Shown in pieces: positions 34,216-45,576 of a stretch of 58,557 bases of DNA. The stretch spans positions 1-58,557 of the forward strand of contig JBBPTG010000153.1 in the NCBI GenBank assembly GCA_038093975.1. Reading direction: 5' to 3'. The translations under genes were made by a program, and so were the position numbers. This stretch comes from Chalciporus piperatus (lineage: Eukaryota > Basidiomycota > Agaricomycetes > Boletales > Boletaceae). Position 1 is the first letter of the stretch; every line of letters begins with the position of its first letter. Under the pieces are notes generated by a model. That model saw only the letters and a list, made by a program, of their open reading frames with translations. It did not search any database and was not told where the DNA came from.

Positions 34216-35806
34216 TCATACAAATGTATGGACACTGATGTTATCCATCATATAGCAAACCCTGCCACTCCATGCATCAAATTGCATGTTCCCTAAGCCA
34301 AGCCTGGACACGTCCCTCCTTGGCCCAAAATCAACCCGACAAACTGGCCCGCCCGCGTCCACAGAAAACGTTTGAATGTTATCCATGATCCAGCACATGC
34401 CGCGTCCAAACCCATCATGCGAACTTGCTACCTCGAAGAATCTCACACATTCATCCTTCAAAGACATCACGGGAGTACGTTGTGAGAGTGTGATCGTTCC
34501 AATTCCAGAAGAACTTGAGGGAGATAGAGTGAGGTCTATGGCGCTGTAGATGTTTTCATAGGAGTGCTGGCCCATTGGGTCACCCTCGCGATGATAAGTC
34601 ATGAGCCGTATCTCTGTCGTCTCCACCCCTCCAACATTGGTGACCGTATTCGCACGGAGGACCCACTCGGGTGATCCAAAGATCTTGCATATACCTTCGT
34701 GTGTCATCCATAACATCCCATCGCTGTCGGCAGTAGCACCAGACTCAACTTCGGAAGGAAGGCAGAATGCCTGTATGTGGTGGTCCGGATCCTCGGTGAT
34801 GAAGGTGGTAAGAATATGCGTGTTTGTCAAGAGGATTTCCGCGCAGCCCGAGTGATAACTATTACGCGCCAAATGCTCGAGTATTCCCGGTGCCTTTGGT
34901 TCCACTTTATTATAGCCAGACGGATGATGACATAGGAAACGTACCACGGTAGACATGAATGGTGGAGAATGGTATATCTTCTCCGTTGTCACATCGAGCA
35001 GGGCGAAACTAAATTTACCGCCGGTAATCATGCAGTATCGTGGACAGGCAGCCACACCGTTGGCTTCGTGGTGTCCTGGGTACGAAAGCGGAATGGCGGC
35101 CTCTAGCGACAGTGAAGATCGAAGGTGGCCAACGATCTTCAACAGGGTCCTATCGCGTGTTCATGCTATCAGTCACTGGTTCGATACAACTAAAACTTAC
35201 AGTGGATAAGCACTTCTCCCAGGCCTGAGAAGCATGTATGTGATGGGATGACCCGCGAGAGTGACCGTGTCAGCATACCGGAGGAGATCGATGCCTCCGC
35301 TGGAGTCGTCCAAACGAAACAAGACATGGGTTTGCGGGTCGTCAGAGTTGAGGTTGCGGTAGACTACGGATGACTTGATGGTTGCGATAAACCATGATCC
35401 CCATTGCGGGAAATGCCAGTAATAGTCACCAACTCTGGGGGATGTGTGAACAGGATCCAGATGGAAGCTACGAGCAGACCAAGGTTCCAGCTTTGTAGAT
35501 TGGACTAATGCACGCTCGAGGAGCCCCAATCCCTCTTTGTCACCGGCATGTAGGTATGGTCCTGGAGGTCGGGGAAGTGCTGCATTTTGGTATGCACGGA
35601 TCCAAACCACGGGCCGGTATGTCATTCGATACAATGTCTTAGAGACCTAGTAGATCATCGAATCGATCCGGCAGGGCATCAGCGGTAATCGACACATCGA
35701 TAATCTCAATCACACTTACCTGTCGAAAACGGGTAACGTCCGGCGGGGAGAGAAAGGATACGATGCGAAGGAGAATGTCTTCTGGAAGATGTGTGAGTCC
35801 TGACAT
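34216..35806 (-). CDS. F-box protein, paralog D
   Basis: Exons 34216-34893, 34945-35149, 35201-35646 and 35720-35806 give 471 aa, the shortest of the four copies. F-box LPEDILLRIVSFLSPPDVTRFRQ-VSKTL. Exon 3 lacks six residues relative to the other copies (around the GGKFSFALLDVTTEK segment). All other landmarks (NAALPRPPG, QWGSWFI, DTVTLAGHP, MTHEGIC, DGFGRG) are present and the frame is open. It lies downstream of the decayed kinase. Confidence 0.87.
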
Positions 35807-35979
35807 CCCGGAAGTTCACTGGTGGCAGAGTGGAAACACTCGCTCCGTAACAGCGTTGGACGTGGTAGTCTCGGTAAGTACCCTGAAGTAAACTGAGTCA
35901 GATTAACATTAAATGCGTGTATTTGGGAATATGTAAGATAAACAGGTCTACGGGTAGTGATGTGTGAGGAAAGCGGAGA

Positions 35980-37566
35980 TCAGCGGAAAGCCATCTCTTC
36001 CTCCCGGGCAATTGACCAGTCTCGCGACGGCAGCGATTTTCCTTTCTGTTCTGGCCAATGGTGTGAACTTGACTGCCGCCTTTGCCGTGGTTTTTGCTTT
36101 TGCCTTTGCTTCGTAACTTCCTCGTCCTCGTCCCAGTTATCGAAGCTCCACCCGTCGTTTTCGTCAGGCTTGAGGGCAGCACTCTTCCATAACTCTTCGT
36201 AAGGGGACGCTTTGCGAGATCGACGACGAAGCGCGAGTTGCTCGATTTGATGAAGGAGTTTCATCACCTCTGCTTCCCCAAGCTCCGTCCAAACCCTCCT
36301 CGCGAGTGGGTTCAATTCCGTCTTCCGCGTCGCTTCCTTGGAACTTCCAAACTCGTTCGAGCTCCCGCCCAAGTCGTCATCTCCAAAGAGCTTCCCGCCC
36401 AACTCAACAGGCCTTGCCGCCCCAACCTCTCTCCTAACCTTCTCCACCACAATTCGAGTCCGCCCGTCGCTCACCACCCCGTTCGCCCTCATCTCTTCAA
36501 GTGTGTTACACACCCCTTCCAAGTCTCCCCACCCTTGCCATCTCGCCTCGATGAGCTCGTTGTAGGCCGGTGCTGTACATCCGAAGACGTACGACGGTAT
36601 CGATACCCGCGCGGCATGGTTGAAGATGGCCAAGGAGAGCGAAGGATTGGTGTATGTCGTTCGGAAAATACGCATCACGTACGCTATGAGGTGAGGATAG
36701 ATCGAGGGATTAAGCGTAGGCTCCACAGGCGTAGGCGTAGTAGACGACGACGCAGAGAGTGAAGCCGATGTTGTGGTCGTCTTTCCTGCGTCCTTCGCGC
36801 CGCCTTTCGCAGCCGCAATCGCTTTCTTAGCCTCTTCGTCCCATTGTTGCGACTCTCCAAAGAGTTCCTTCATCGCCCACTGTAGTAGTTCTTGATCAGT
36901 ATTAAATAACTCCATTGTCTCCTTTTTTCGATCCAGTTCCTCGTCGATCTCCGTTGTCCACCGTACACGCGACGTATGGCGACGAAGCGTGCGGAAGAGA
37001 TCGTTCAACGGTGTGTTAGCACTCGCGCGACCAATACCAATACTCGGGGCTTGGCCCGTGAAGGACGTCGTGGATGATGACGTAGAAGGGGTGGGTCGTG
37101 AAGAGGACGAAGACCGCTTGCCCTTACCATCCTGCGCATTGACAGCATTGAATATAAGGTCAAACATCTCGTCGAACACGCTCATCTCCCTCGCTGTAAT
37201 CGCCGCTCGCTGTTTCCTAATGACCGACGAACGCTGCAAGAGTGCCTGTCCTTGTCCTTGTCCCTGTCCTTGTCCCTGCCTCTCTCCATGGGTTTTGGAA
37301 CTAGATTTGGAACCGGAGAGACGGTCAAGAGCAGTCAGACGAGAGCGTGGTCGTTGGGAGGCAGGGGGAAAGGGAGAGGGGGAGTTGACGTCGGGTATAT
37401 CTGAGAAAACATGGTCCCAAGGGGATTCGGCCGCGCTGAAGATGGAATCTCCGGCTGGTTTGGAAGCGGGTGAGGCTGAACGGGAAGAGGAAGACGTGTT
37501 AAACGATGCTTGGGATGACCGAACGAGGGTGGCCAATGTGCGTGGCCGAGGTCGAGAGACAAACAT
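35980..37566 (-). CDS. Mtf2/Nam1-like mitochondrial RNA-processing protein
   Basis: A single exon of 528 codons. The N-terminus (MFVSRPRPRTLATLVRSS) is a strong mitochondrial presequence. A Gly-Gln repeat (five GQ units, encoded near 37245-37275), a Ser-rich stretch, and then an alpha-helical core follow: MSVFDEMFDLIFNAV, DLFRTLRRH, ELLQWAMKELFG and YPHLIAYVMRIFRTTYTNPSLSLAIF. The core plus the WQGWGDLEGVCNTLEEMRANGV segment resembles the C-terminal domain of fungal Mtf2, which couples mitochondrial transcription with mRNA processing and translation. The C-terminus is Lys/Arg/Gln-rich. The assignment is by pattern and targeting, so it is moderate. Confidence 0.6.
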   Translation of the reverse strand: MFVSRPRPRTLATLVRSSQASFNTSSSSRSASPASKPAGDSIFSAAESPWDHVFSDIPDVNSPSPFPPASQRPRSRLTALDRLSGSKSSSKTHGERQGQGQGQGQGQALLQRSSVIRKQRAAITAREMSVFDEMFDLIFNAVNAQDGKGKRSSSSSRPTPSTSSSTTSFTGQAPSIGIGRASANTPLNDLFRTLRRHTSRVRWTTEIDEELDRKKETMELFNTDQELLQWAMKELFGESQQWDEEAKKAIAAAKGGAKDAGKTTTTSASLSASSSTTPTPVEPTLNPSIYPHLIAYVMRIFRTTYTNPSLSLAIFNHAARVSIPSYVFGCTAPAYNELIEARWQGWGDLEGVCNTLEEMRANGVVSDGRTRIVVEKVRREVGAARPVELGGKLFGDDDLGGSSNEFGSSKEATRKTELNPLARRVWTELGEAEVMKLLHQIEQLALRRRSRKASPYEELWKSAALKPDENDGWSFDNWDEDEEVTKQRQKQKPRQRRQSSSHHWPEQKGKSLPSRDWSIAREEEMAFR

Positions 37567-37674
37567 CGTGCTGGACTCGAGTAGGATAGTTATGAAAACA
37601 AGGAACTCGAAGTACTTACAGGTAGGAAAATTCGCAGACTGACACTAAGGAGGGAAAGAAGGCAGACACCACAA

Positions 37675-37756
37675 GGCGCTATAGCCAAGTGGTTACGGCG
37701 ACAGATTAGAAATCTGTTCCTCTTTGAGGGCGCAGGTTCGAATCCTGCTGGCGTCG
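37675..37756 (+). tRNA. tRNA-Ser(AGA), copy 1
   Basis: 82 nt without CCA. The 7-bp acceptor stem pairs GGCGCTA with TGGCGTC (G-T and T-G wobbles included), discriminator G. The D stem is GCC/GGC. The anticodon stem is ACAGA/TCTGT with loop TTAGAAA, anticodon AGA (Ser, UCU). A long variable arm CCTC-TTT-GAGG is typical of type II serine tRNAs. The T arm is GCAGG/CCTGC with loop TTCGAAT. A and B boxes are intact, no intron, and a T6 tract follows at 37761-37766. Confidence 0.97.
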
Positions 37757-37760
37757 ATTG

Positions 37761-37766
37761 TTTTTT
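37761..37766 (+). terminator. Pol III oligo-T terminator of tRNA-Ser copy 1
   Basis: A T6 run 5 nt downstream of the mature 3' end. Confidence 0.8.
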
Positions 37767-37947
37767 ATTCTTTCAATGTTCCGTCTTCCCAAATTCAATT
37801 TAAAGTCTTGCTAGACCTTTACAATCACCATCTATTTTTCCCTCTGACTGTAATTAGGTTTTCAAATAATTTATTTATCAAACATTATTTTTAACAAATG
37901 CTCGTTATCGCTCGGCACATAATAGACAGATGCAACACAGCACACAT

Positions 37948-38029
37948 GGCGCTATAGCCAAGTGGTTACGGCGACAGATTAGAAATCTGTTCCTCTTTGA
38001 GGGCGCAGGTTCAAATCCTGCTGGCGTCG
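37948..38029 (+). tRNA. tRNA-Ser(AGA), copy 2
   Basis: Identical to copy 1, 191 bp away, except for one base in the T loop (TTCAAAT instead of TTCGAAT, position 57 G to A; a purine is kept, so function should hold). The flanking sequence is unrelated apart from a few bases, so the duplication unit was close to the tRNA itself or the flanks have diverged. Confidence 0.97.
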
Positions 38030-38033
38030 GGGT

Positions 38034-38038
38034 CTTTT
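38034..38038 (+). terminator. Pol III oligo-T terminator of tRNA-Ser copy 2
   Basis: A T5 run 4 nt after the mature 3' end, with a second T4 run at 38041-38044. Confidence 0.75.
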
Positions 38039-40027
38039 TGCTTTTCTAACGCTTGCTATAATCTCAGAGGTGGGTTGTTGCCAACATAGGCTGTATGTTT
38101 CTTTTCAGTAACTGTTTGCTTGGCTTTTTGTGATGTGACTTAGATCTGTGGCATCATCCCTACGCGAAGCCGAGCAAGCTTGAACAATGTATATCAACCC
38201 CGACTCGGAATTTGGAACCCGCCTCACGCATGTTGGTCAAATAGTGTCTCCAAGCCATGGGGACGTCTCCGACAAACGCGGAAGGAAGGCGAGTGAAGAC
38301 CTCAGCGGTGCACAAACCCAACAGCCTCCGAGTGGTCATCTCTTTCGAGGAACTCGGATGAGTGGGACCGCTGAAGCAGCTCGATCCCCATTCCATGGCA
38401 TCCGGGTCCGTGAGACCTTAAGCATAATTATAACTTCGTGGGTGTATTCCGGAAGTTGTACAAACCCCAAAGCAAAACCACTCTTGCCAATGCATCTCCA
38501 CCCGAGGCGCCCGCCAGTCATCGATATCAGACCTCAACCCCTAGTGAGAAGGCATTGTCCTCAATTCGGATCGGCTTGGGAGATGTTCTGCCTATGGCTT
38601 GTCGAGTTCGGAGGTACAGTGGCAGACAGTTCCCGGGCCGTTCTCTGGGGCGGGGTCAAGAGCCTCGTTGACTCGAACGGTCCTTGCGGTGGGGATCGTG
38701 GGGTCTTACCGGCTTCGGCTGGCATGCTCGTTTCGATGAGTGCCAACACCGGGTCCGTTGGCAACACTTTGGCATTGTCTGCTGACTCCTGAGTTCCCAT
38801 CGACTCAGGGATCCTCAGCTGCGTAAACGACTGAAACGACTGCTCGCGCGGCACAATTTCTCACCTCTGTCATGTATATCGGGTCTTAAGCCTCAACTGG
38901 TCAACTTGAAGCGCCACACACGCGACCCCAAGGTGCGAATTGCGAACCCCCTTCAAGTTCGTCCGGTTCGGCTAGGTCTGGTTTCAGTACGGATCATCCT
39001 TTAGTTTATTTCGAGACCAAAGTAACATGGGCGTGGATTTAATACCGACCCTGCAAGCTCCAAGAATGATGATGCGATCACTGGCAGATGTTTCGGGAGA
39101 ATCGATCCGGAAATCTCGGAATTTTTGGGACTGACTAGCCGGTGACGGTGACATCATTGGCCGTTGTTTTCGCACCCGCTCGACGGGTTGGTTTTGATCA
39201 GACGACTTGGAATTTCAAGGTACAGAGACTGACCTGGCAGAATGACCTAGTAGTCAATGACAAGGTACGTTTGCAAGTATTTGCAATGGATCACAAGAAG
39301 CAACTCAGACTATGCACACCTGTAGATGTATTCACATCAATTCTTCTTTTACCATTACCCTACCAAAAGGAGTGTGTGTTGTACGAAAAAGTAAAAAGTA
39401 TCGTGAGGATATAATTAAAAAAAGTACTTTGTAACTGAAGAACGAAAAGAAAATCTGGAGATATGGATACGATATGTACGATCCCGCATAGGCGAAGACA
39501 CTTAGTATAAAAAAACCTTGAGATTCCGTCCATTCCTGCAAGAAATGAAGATGGATCCAGCAAAAAAGCAAGAAACGATCGGACGTCCAGAAAGGGCAAC
39601 CACACATGAATCAGAGAAATGGAGTGAGCGTGTGAGTTGGAGCGAGAGAATGGACACTATAAGCAGAAAAAAAGCATTGGCTCGAAAAGCGAACGTTTAG
39701 TGGGGTGTCAAGGTATTGATGAACGGGTTCCACGCTGCGGTAATGTTGATAACGTATTGGTGTGCATGGTGAGTACAAGGGGGAGGGAAGGTGAGACCGT
39801 GAGCGACAGTGGATAAGATGCGGTGGGTAGCTCGGCGTGGCGGATGGCGTTTCGGGTCTAGACGGCAGCACGGGAATGTTGGGGTGATTGACAGGTTTCG
39901 GGAAAGGGGAGGGGAGGGAAGGTCAAATCTTGACCTCAGGTGTACCCCGTGAGATCGTTGGCGAGAAGGTGATGTATGGTGTTACAGTGCTTTGCATCAA
40001 CGGCAAGAGATTGACCGACTCGGCGGC
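38039..40027. other. 2-kb region without supported gene
   Basis: The longest frame (plus 38187-38792) encodes a product with no recognisable motif, and its antisense is equally open. No exon chain was found. The stretch beyond 39300 is A/T-richer and probably includes the 3' UTR of the RhoGAP gene. Confidence 0.35.
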
Positions 40028-43000
40028 TCATCTCCTATTCCGGGACTTGGATGCACGAGGTTTAGGAGAACTTGGCAGGCTCGCGCCTCGTCCATGCAGT
40101 GGGACGTAGTCTTCGTCGAGCTCGTTGCACCTGAGGTGCAATAGTAGATTGTAGACGAACATCTGCTCGAACCTATCGCCCAATTAGTCATGCCCGGGGC
40201 ATCAACAATGAAGTAGAAGCGTGAAACTTACTGCGCGTTCGTGAACACGACCTGCATCGACTCCGAGTTGCACCGCAATAAATTCGGCGCCATCACCAAC
40301 GCCATATTTGCCGCCGTCATCTTGGTGGTTGCCAGCACCTTCTCTTCCAAGAAAAGCTGCAAGAAGCTTATGATGAATAGCACGACCCTTCGATTGATCG
40401 TCGGGAGTCGTCGGACGATCGCGACACATGAAAGTGGTTCAGAAGCCGCGGTGATACAGGCGTTGTACAGTTCTTCCGGAACGAGCGGGTCCAAGAGCTC
40501 GCGCAACCACAGCTTAAGCAATGAGGCGAGCACATGTGGATCGTCGACGTTCTCGAGCGTATAGTATCCCCGATCGATTCGGATCTTTAGTTCTGAGACA
40601 AGATCGCCATCGCCTGGTACCCTGAAAATCCCTTCGCATTTCGTGCCACCCAGGGCAAGGATACCGTCTGCGAGGAACGGGAGGATAATCGGAATTTTCT
40701 CGTCAGGGTAGTTGCGTTCTTGTAGACGCATGACTGCATCCAAGGATTCTCCAAAGGTGGACGGATTGAATGCTGCGTCGGCCGCGGTCTCGATTTCGGA
40801 CACCGACGGTGGCTTTCCCCTGGGCCCCTTGTTCGAGATGGCAGAGAGTCGGCGTAGACAATGCTTCGCCATGACATCCACACGGCCCTCGGAGTGGGTC
40901 GTACGTTGCGACATGAACGAGCGTAAGTAGATCTCGAAGTTCTTGGACGGGGGAAATGCAATGAGCAATACGCAGAGTATCTGCCATCCCTTGAAAACGC
41001 TCTCCGGGTTCGGATTGCCACTTAGTTGTTTCATTACCTGGCAATATATCTCGTCCCGCAGTTCACCGTGCGTAAGACCCTCTCCCAACAGCCACCGTTC
41101 TTCCTCGAGAAGGCTCACGGAGCCACTGGGAAGCGAGGTCGTTGAGCCGTTGTGTGAAGGCTTCTCCCGTTCACGGTCACCCATGATGTGCTGGATCACT
41201 TTGAAGATTTTGACAGCGTCTTGCCTCAGCGGACGATTCAATGCGAGGAGCGGGGACGTGAGTGGAGCCTTTTGCCAAGTCATCATTTGAGCGACCGGAA
41301 CTCTGCGGCGGAATAAGATCCCTGTGCGATGCGTCGAGAAGTATTGCCGGGCATATTCGGATTCCACGAATTGCTGAATGTCGGAGACGAGATCATGAGG
41401 AAGTACAGGATATGTCCTAGAGGGATATGATCATCAATCGACTTTTTCCTCAACGAAGTATAAAGCAAACCCTGATGCGAGCGTTGCTATGGGGTTATCA
41501 CTGTGGTTGGGTGGAGGGCTCCGCGGAGCCGTGATAGGGATTGGTTTAGCAACCTCCCGATTCTTGACTGGGCTCATGTGGATCGACGCCTCTGCAACGT
41601 CAGGTCAGTATCATCCTAGTTGCAGACCGATCCAACGTACCCTCATTGGGGATAGGACTACCAATCGCCTTGCCATTCACTGTCGGTGGAGTGGACGTAC
41701 TCCGTGTCATCCAGAACGCACCATGCGTAGCGTACAAGCCCTTCGTCGGAGATTGCGTGACCTCACGCTTCTCTTTGGATTTCTCTTTCAAAGAACTCGT
41801 ACTCGTACTAGGCCGTGGCTTGCTTTCCTCAGCGCCCGGACGAAGCGCCATTGGATGACCATGATCCGACGTCGATCTCCTTTCCGACAAGGAAAGCATT
41901 TGCACTGCAGCGTTTAAGCTCTGCGGCGGCGATTTATCGGGCACATATGAAGAGGACTTCGATCTCGATCTCGATAGTGATCCGTCTTCGGTATCGGTCA
42001 TTGCGCCGTTGCTACCCTTCGGCCGTCGTTTCTCCTCCTTTGTACCGGACTTGCCATTTGCAGATGCGATGGACATCGACTTACGTGAAGCGGGGGTAGA
42101 AGGCTCCGATGGATATGGAGAGGCGGGAATTGGGGGAAGATTGGTGTGCAAATGATGTCCATTCGACCAACCTCCGCGCGTCGACCCATTTGTTTGTCCA
42201 TACTGGTCGTTGGTGAAAGAGCGTCTGACAGTAGGTGAGGGTTGTGTACGTCCTCCCTTCCCTGGACTGTTTCCCGTCGAGGCATTCACCCGACCCGGTG
42301 AGCTACGTGATGAGGAATATGAGGGACGTGGCTGAGCTCCATCTGCTTCAGGAGACCGAGCTGAACCGAGTCGGGCATCTTTGTCCATGTTCCCGGTTTG
42401 TGCACGGGCCCTGCGGTATCCTGGCTGGTCGGGGTTGACTGCATCATTAGTCGTTGTGGTCTTCTTACGCATGCCAGTCTGGGAGAGACGACGGCCGAGA
42501 GCAGTTTGCTAATGCATCCCAGTCAGCTTTGTTTGTGAACGAGCAAGGCCAGTGCGAGAGACGAAGTTACTTGGATAACGGTCAGGGGAATAACAAATCC
42601 TCCTGGGCGCTCCCAGACGGTTTCCCCTGTTTTAGTTTGATAATAATATGGTATTCCGCCCCGAGACTCATCACTGAGCTCCCACCATTCTCCTTCCTCA
42701 TTCGGAGGCAGACTGCAACAGAGACGCTGAGCACACTATTTGAAATTCGTCACAGGGAACTTACACAAATGTGCCCACCGGCGGATCCCAACTAACCTGC
42801 CCCGTCGCCGGACACGCAAAGAACGTTGTGCTAGTCTTGAAGGAATGCGACCACGCTTGTTCATGTCATCGACGAGACAGAGCATGAGACATCACATACC
42901 TGGGGATCTACCAGAGTAACCCAAAAGTTTGCGCCCCACGTCGAGCTGTCCGGATCAACAGGAGGTGTAAACGTCCCTGAAGGACGAGGACTCCGCAGTG

Positions 43001-43148
43001 GTTCGCCGTTCACGTTGACTTGTGGGACGACCATGGAGGTTTGGGGTGTCGCATCGGTAGCTTTGGATTGGGATTGCTCTTGTGGCGGAGGATTGGGAGT
43101 AGGAGAAGGTGCTGACTGATCGAGCTTATCGGATGTGGGGATTGACAT
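40028..43148 (-). CDS. WW-MyTH4-RhoGAP protein (ARHGAP39/Vilse-like)
   Basis: Seven exons (40028-40172, 40232-41416, 41471-41591, 41641-42508, 42571-42712, 42765-42835, 42900-43148) give 926 aa. Two WW-like modules come first (WGANFWVTLVDP...GQVSWDPP and WWELSDE...TGETVWERPGG, about residues 70-150). A Ser-rich disordered region of about 300 residues follows, then a MyTH4 domain (ALNRPLRQDAVKIFKVIQ, LRDEIYCQVMKQLSGN, GWQILCVLLIAFPPS) and RhoGAP (EGIFRVPGDGDLV with the catalytic Arg finger, HVLASLLKLWLRELLDPLVP, NMALVMAPNLLR). This is the domain order of animal ARHGAP39/Vilse. It should switch off a Rho-type GTPase in polarised growth and may link to microtubule motors through MyTH4. Confidence 0.93.
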
Positions 43149-43734
43149 GGGACTGCCGGCCGTGTATGTGGTGGATGCGACCGAGGAAGGATCGAAGAGA
43201 AGAGAAAGAAAAGAGCGGGCTTGACAGTTGGCAGAGAATCAAAAAGGTAAAATACACAACGAAAATCTCGTCCAAAGGATGGCAACGACACTGATCCGGC
43301 TGAGAAGCTGGCGAAACTCCAAACTGTCGCGAAACTTCGAACGTTGAAATTTTGCAGTCGCGAACGTGAGCTTTGGGTACAGATAGACCGCCCCTGGTCC
43401 TCCCGTAACCTAATAACCCCAATTAGTAAACCTGTTTGCACCTTCGCTTATACTACTCGGTCAGTGACACTCATTTTGACGAAAGCCTTCGATCGCAGCG
43501 CTGAACGACTCGTGAGGTGGTGCACTGACCGTCTATTCTCATTCACCCCACTGGGTTTACCATGGTTTACCATGTTGTCAACTCCTATTGACAGCAACTG
43601 TATCATGTCTCGCCGTCGGTCGCAGTTGTCATTGGGGAAAAAATAACATATCAACACGTTGAACGGCAGACTGACCGCGCTTGAGACTTGCTCGCAGTTC
43701 AGTACAGCTGCCGATCGGCGGTAGGTTATACTTC
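43149..43734. other. Intergenic region
   Basis: It lies between the RhoGAP start (promoter side) and the 3' end of the reductase gene. No gene, repeat or RNA could be supported. Confidence 0.4.
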
Positions 43735-44748
43735 TCACTTCTCCAGTTCCTTTGCATCATCCACGAATTTCCTCAATACCTCCACATCTGCTTGATCCCC
43801 ATCCAGTGACTTCTCAACCCGCTCGTACACCCTGGCAAGCCCTCTGTAAATATCCCCTTCTTTTTCACCCACGAATTCCCCAATCTCCTCCATTTCGCCC
43901 ACCCATCGATATGCCTTGGGAAGCATCGCTGGTACCTTCTTTACTATCCCAGGCAGTACTCCAGGTTGCGATATGTTTAGCTCTCTCATGAGCGCCTCAG
44001 CAGTCGCTGGGGATGATGCATGAGCGGCTAAAGCGATGGTCAGTATTGCTCTCCACGCGAAGCACGGTCGCCTACCCAGTATCATTGTTGTGTACAACCC
44101 GATAGTCCCTTTGGAAATACCCTTATATCTTATTCAATATGCCGACCGGCGTCACATTCAGATCAAAGCGTTTCTCACCGCATATGACATTTTCAGCGCA
44201 CTGGCATCTCCCACACCAGCACCTTCTCCTTGCAGGGGTGACACTTTCAGCCCAAACTTTGACAACGCCACGAACGCATCCAGGACGTCTCCATCCTCGA
44301 CTGCTGCGGATGCATAAAACGTGGGATCGTAGCCATCTCTCGGAGGACCTCCAATGATGCCCGCATCTATAAACTTGATGCCAGTACCAGCAAAGACTCC
44401 AGCGATCCGTTTCACTGTCTCAGGACTAACAGCATTGCAATCCGCGAACACGAATGGCGCGATTTTGCCTTGTGCAGCCCGCTTTGTAGCAGCATCCCTG
44501 ATTTTGTTTGCGAACGACACCGCATCCCGAGGCGGGAGTATACTTAGGACCCAGTCCGCTTTGACTACGATGTCGGCTAGGGACGCATCAACCATCCCCG
44601 CTTGCTTGGCGCGTCGACGTGTCGCTTCCGAACGTCCGTCTAGATCGGTGTATACCGGACAACCTGCTTTGGTGAGCCTTGCAGCGACAGCAGCTCCCAT
44701 CTCTCCGGCCGCTACGACTGCGAAACGGGGTTTGGCTACGGTGGTCAT
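43735..44748 (-). CDS. 6-phosphogluconate-dehydrogenase-like NAD(P) oxid
   Basis: An oxidoreductase of the beta-hydroxyacid dehydrogenase superfamily. Exons 43735-44027, 44076-44121 and 44179-44748 give 302 aa. The Rossmann start is FAVVAAGEMGAAVAARL (glycine pattern G-x-M-G, first Gly replaced by Ala), then VYTDLDGRS at the end of beta-2, where an Asp suggests NAD rather than NADP. WVLSILPP, FADCNAVSP and FIDAGIIGGPP follow, the catalytic-site stretch of this superfamily. The C-terminal about 100 residues after SALKMSYA-GISKGTIGL are helical and fit the DUF1932 domain of fungal phosphogluconate-dehydrogenase-like proteins. The true substrate is unknown. The 46-nt middle exon is needed to join SYA to TTMIL. 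Confidence 0.83.
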
Positions 44749-45576
44749 GGTGTTGATAGGAGATAAACGAGGGCGAGTATAGATCTGTATAGATAGTTCT
44801 CGGCCGCATTCTCTCACGTTGCATTTTGATTGGTACAGCGGTTATTCTTAGGTGTATCAACGGACCAGGGGTCGGGAGCATAAGGATACTCAGGAGGTGC
44901 ACACTGAGTGCCTGTCGAAGAGCGGGGAACTGCGGTTGCCCTTGAAGTGAATATTTTAAATAAATAATGAAGGCCATCTGGTTCCTGGACCTGGGGGTCA
45001 GGTTTGCCTTTCATTGCGGTGGTCTCCGAAATAAGAAATGACAGAAAAATCATATAACCTTGGAAATATCATAATTGCTCGGGAAACTCCTCCGCCACCT
45101 GCAAGCCCAACCACATTGTCAGTGGGAGGTGTGCCCTGTGGGGAAGAATTGCCGACACATCCCACGGGAAGAACTCGAGGAGCAGATTGATGATCAACAA
45201 CTTGAAGCATATTAATCAATAATTATCATTTGAGCGAGTTAAATGAATATGTTGGTTGCAAGTCATATTTCCAGCGTCAAGTACGTTGAGTGGTAAGTGG
45301 GCCCGACTCGGAGGACTGTCCGGCCGGATCGGTTCCCGCTGGGTCTCCGGACCAGCCAAATCGTTCAGTACTGGCTACGCGAAACACCACTTGGACGCGT
45401 GGTCTCAAAGTTACAGGTTTTTCAGGGCCCTTGTATCAACTCACACACCGCCAGGGCTATCCCTGGTCTCCTAAAGTTAGCTCTTTTCACGCATATACTT
45501 TGATGAGCTAGTCTGCAGCTCCCAAACCGCGTTTTTCTTGACTCTCACGCAACATACCGAGAAGTCCAGAACCAAG
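44749..45576. other. Intergenic region between divergent genes
   Basis: This is the shared upstream region of the reductase and the HAD hydrolase. No gene is supported; short frames near 44814-45219 (minus) lack any recognisable feature. Confidence 0.4.

Noticed and set aside
38187..38792. 201-codon plus-strand open frame after the tRNA pair
   Set aside because: No recognisable motif, the antisense strand is open too, and no TATA or splice structure supports it. Kept only as an uncharacterised region.
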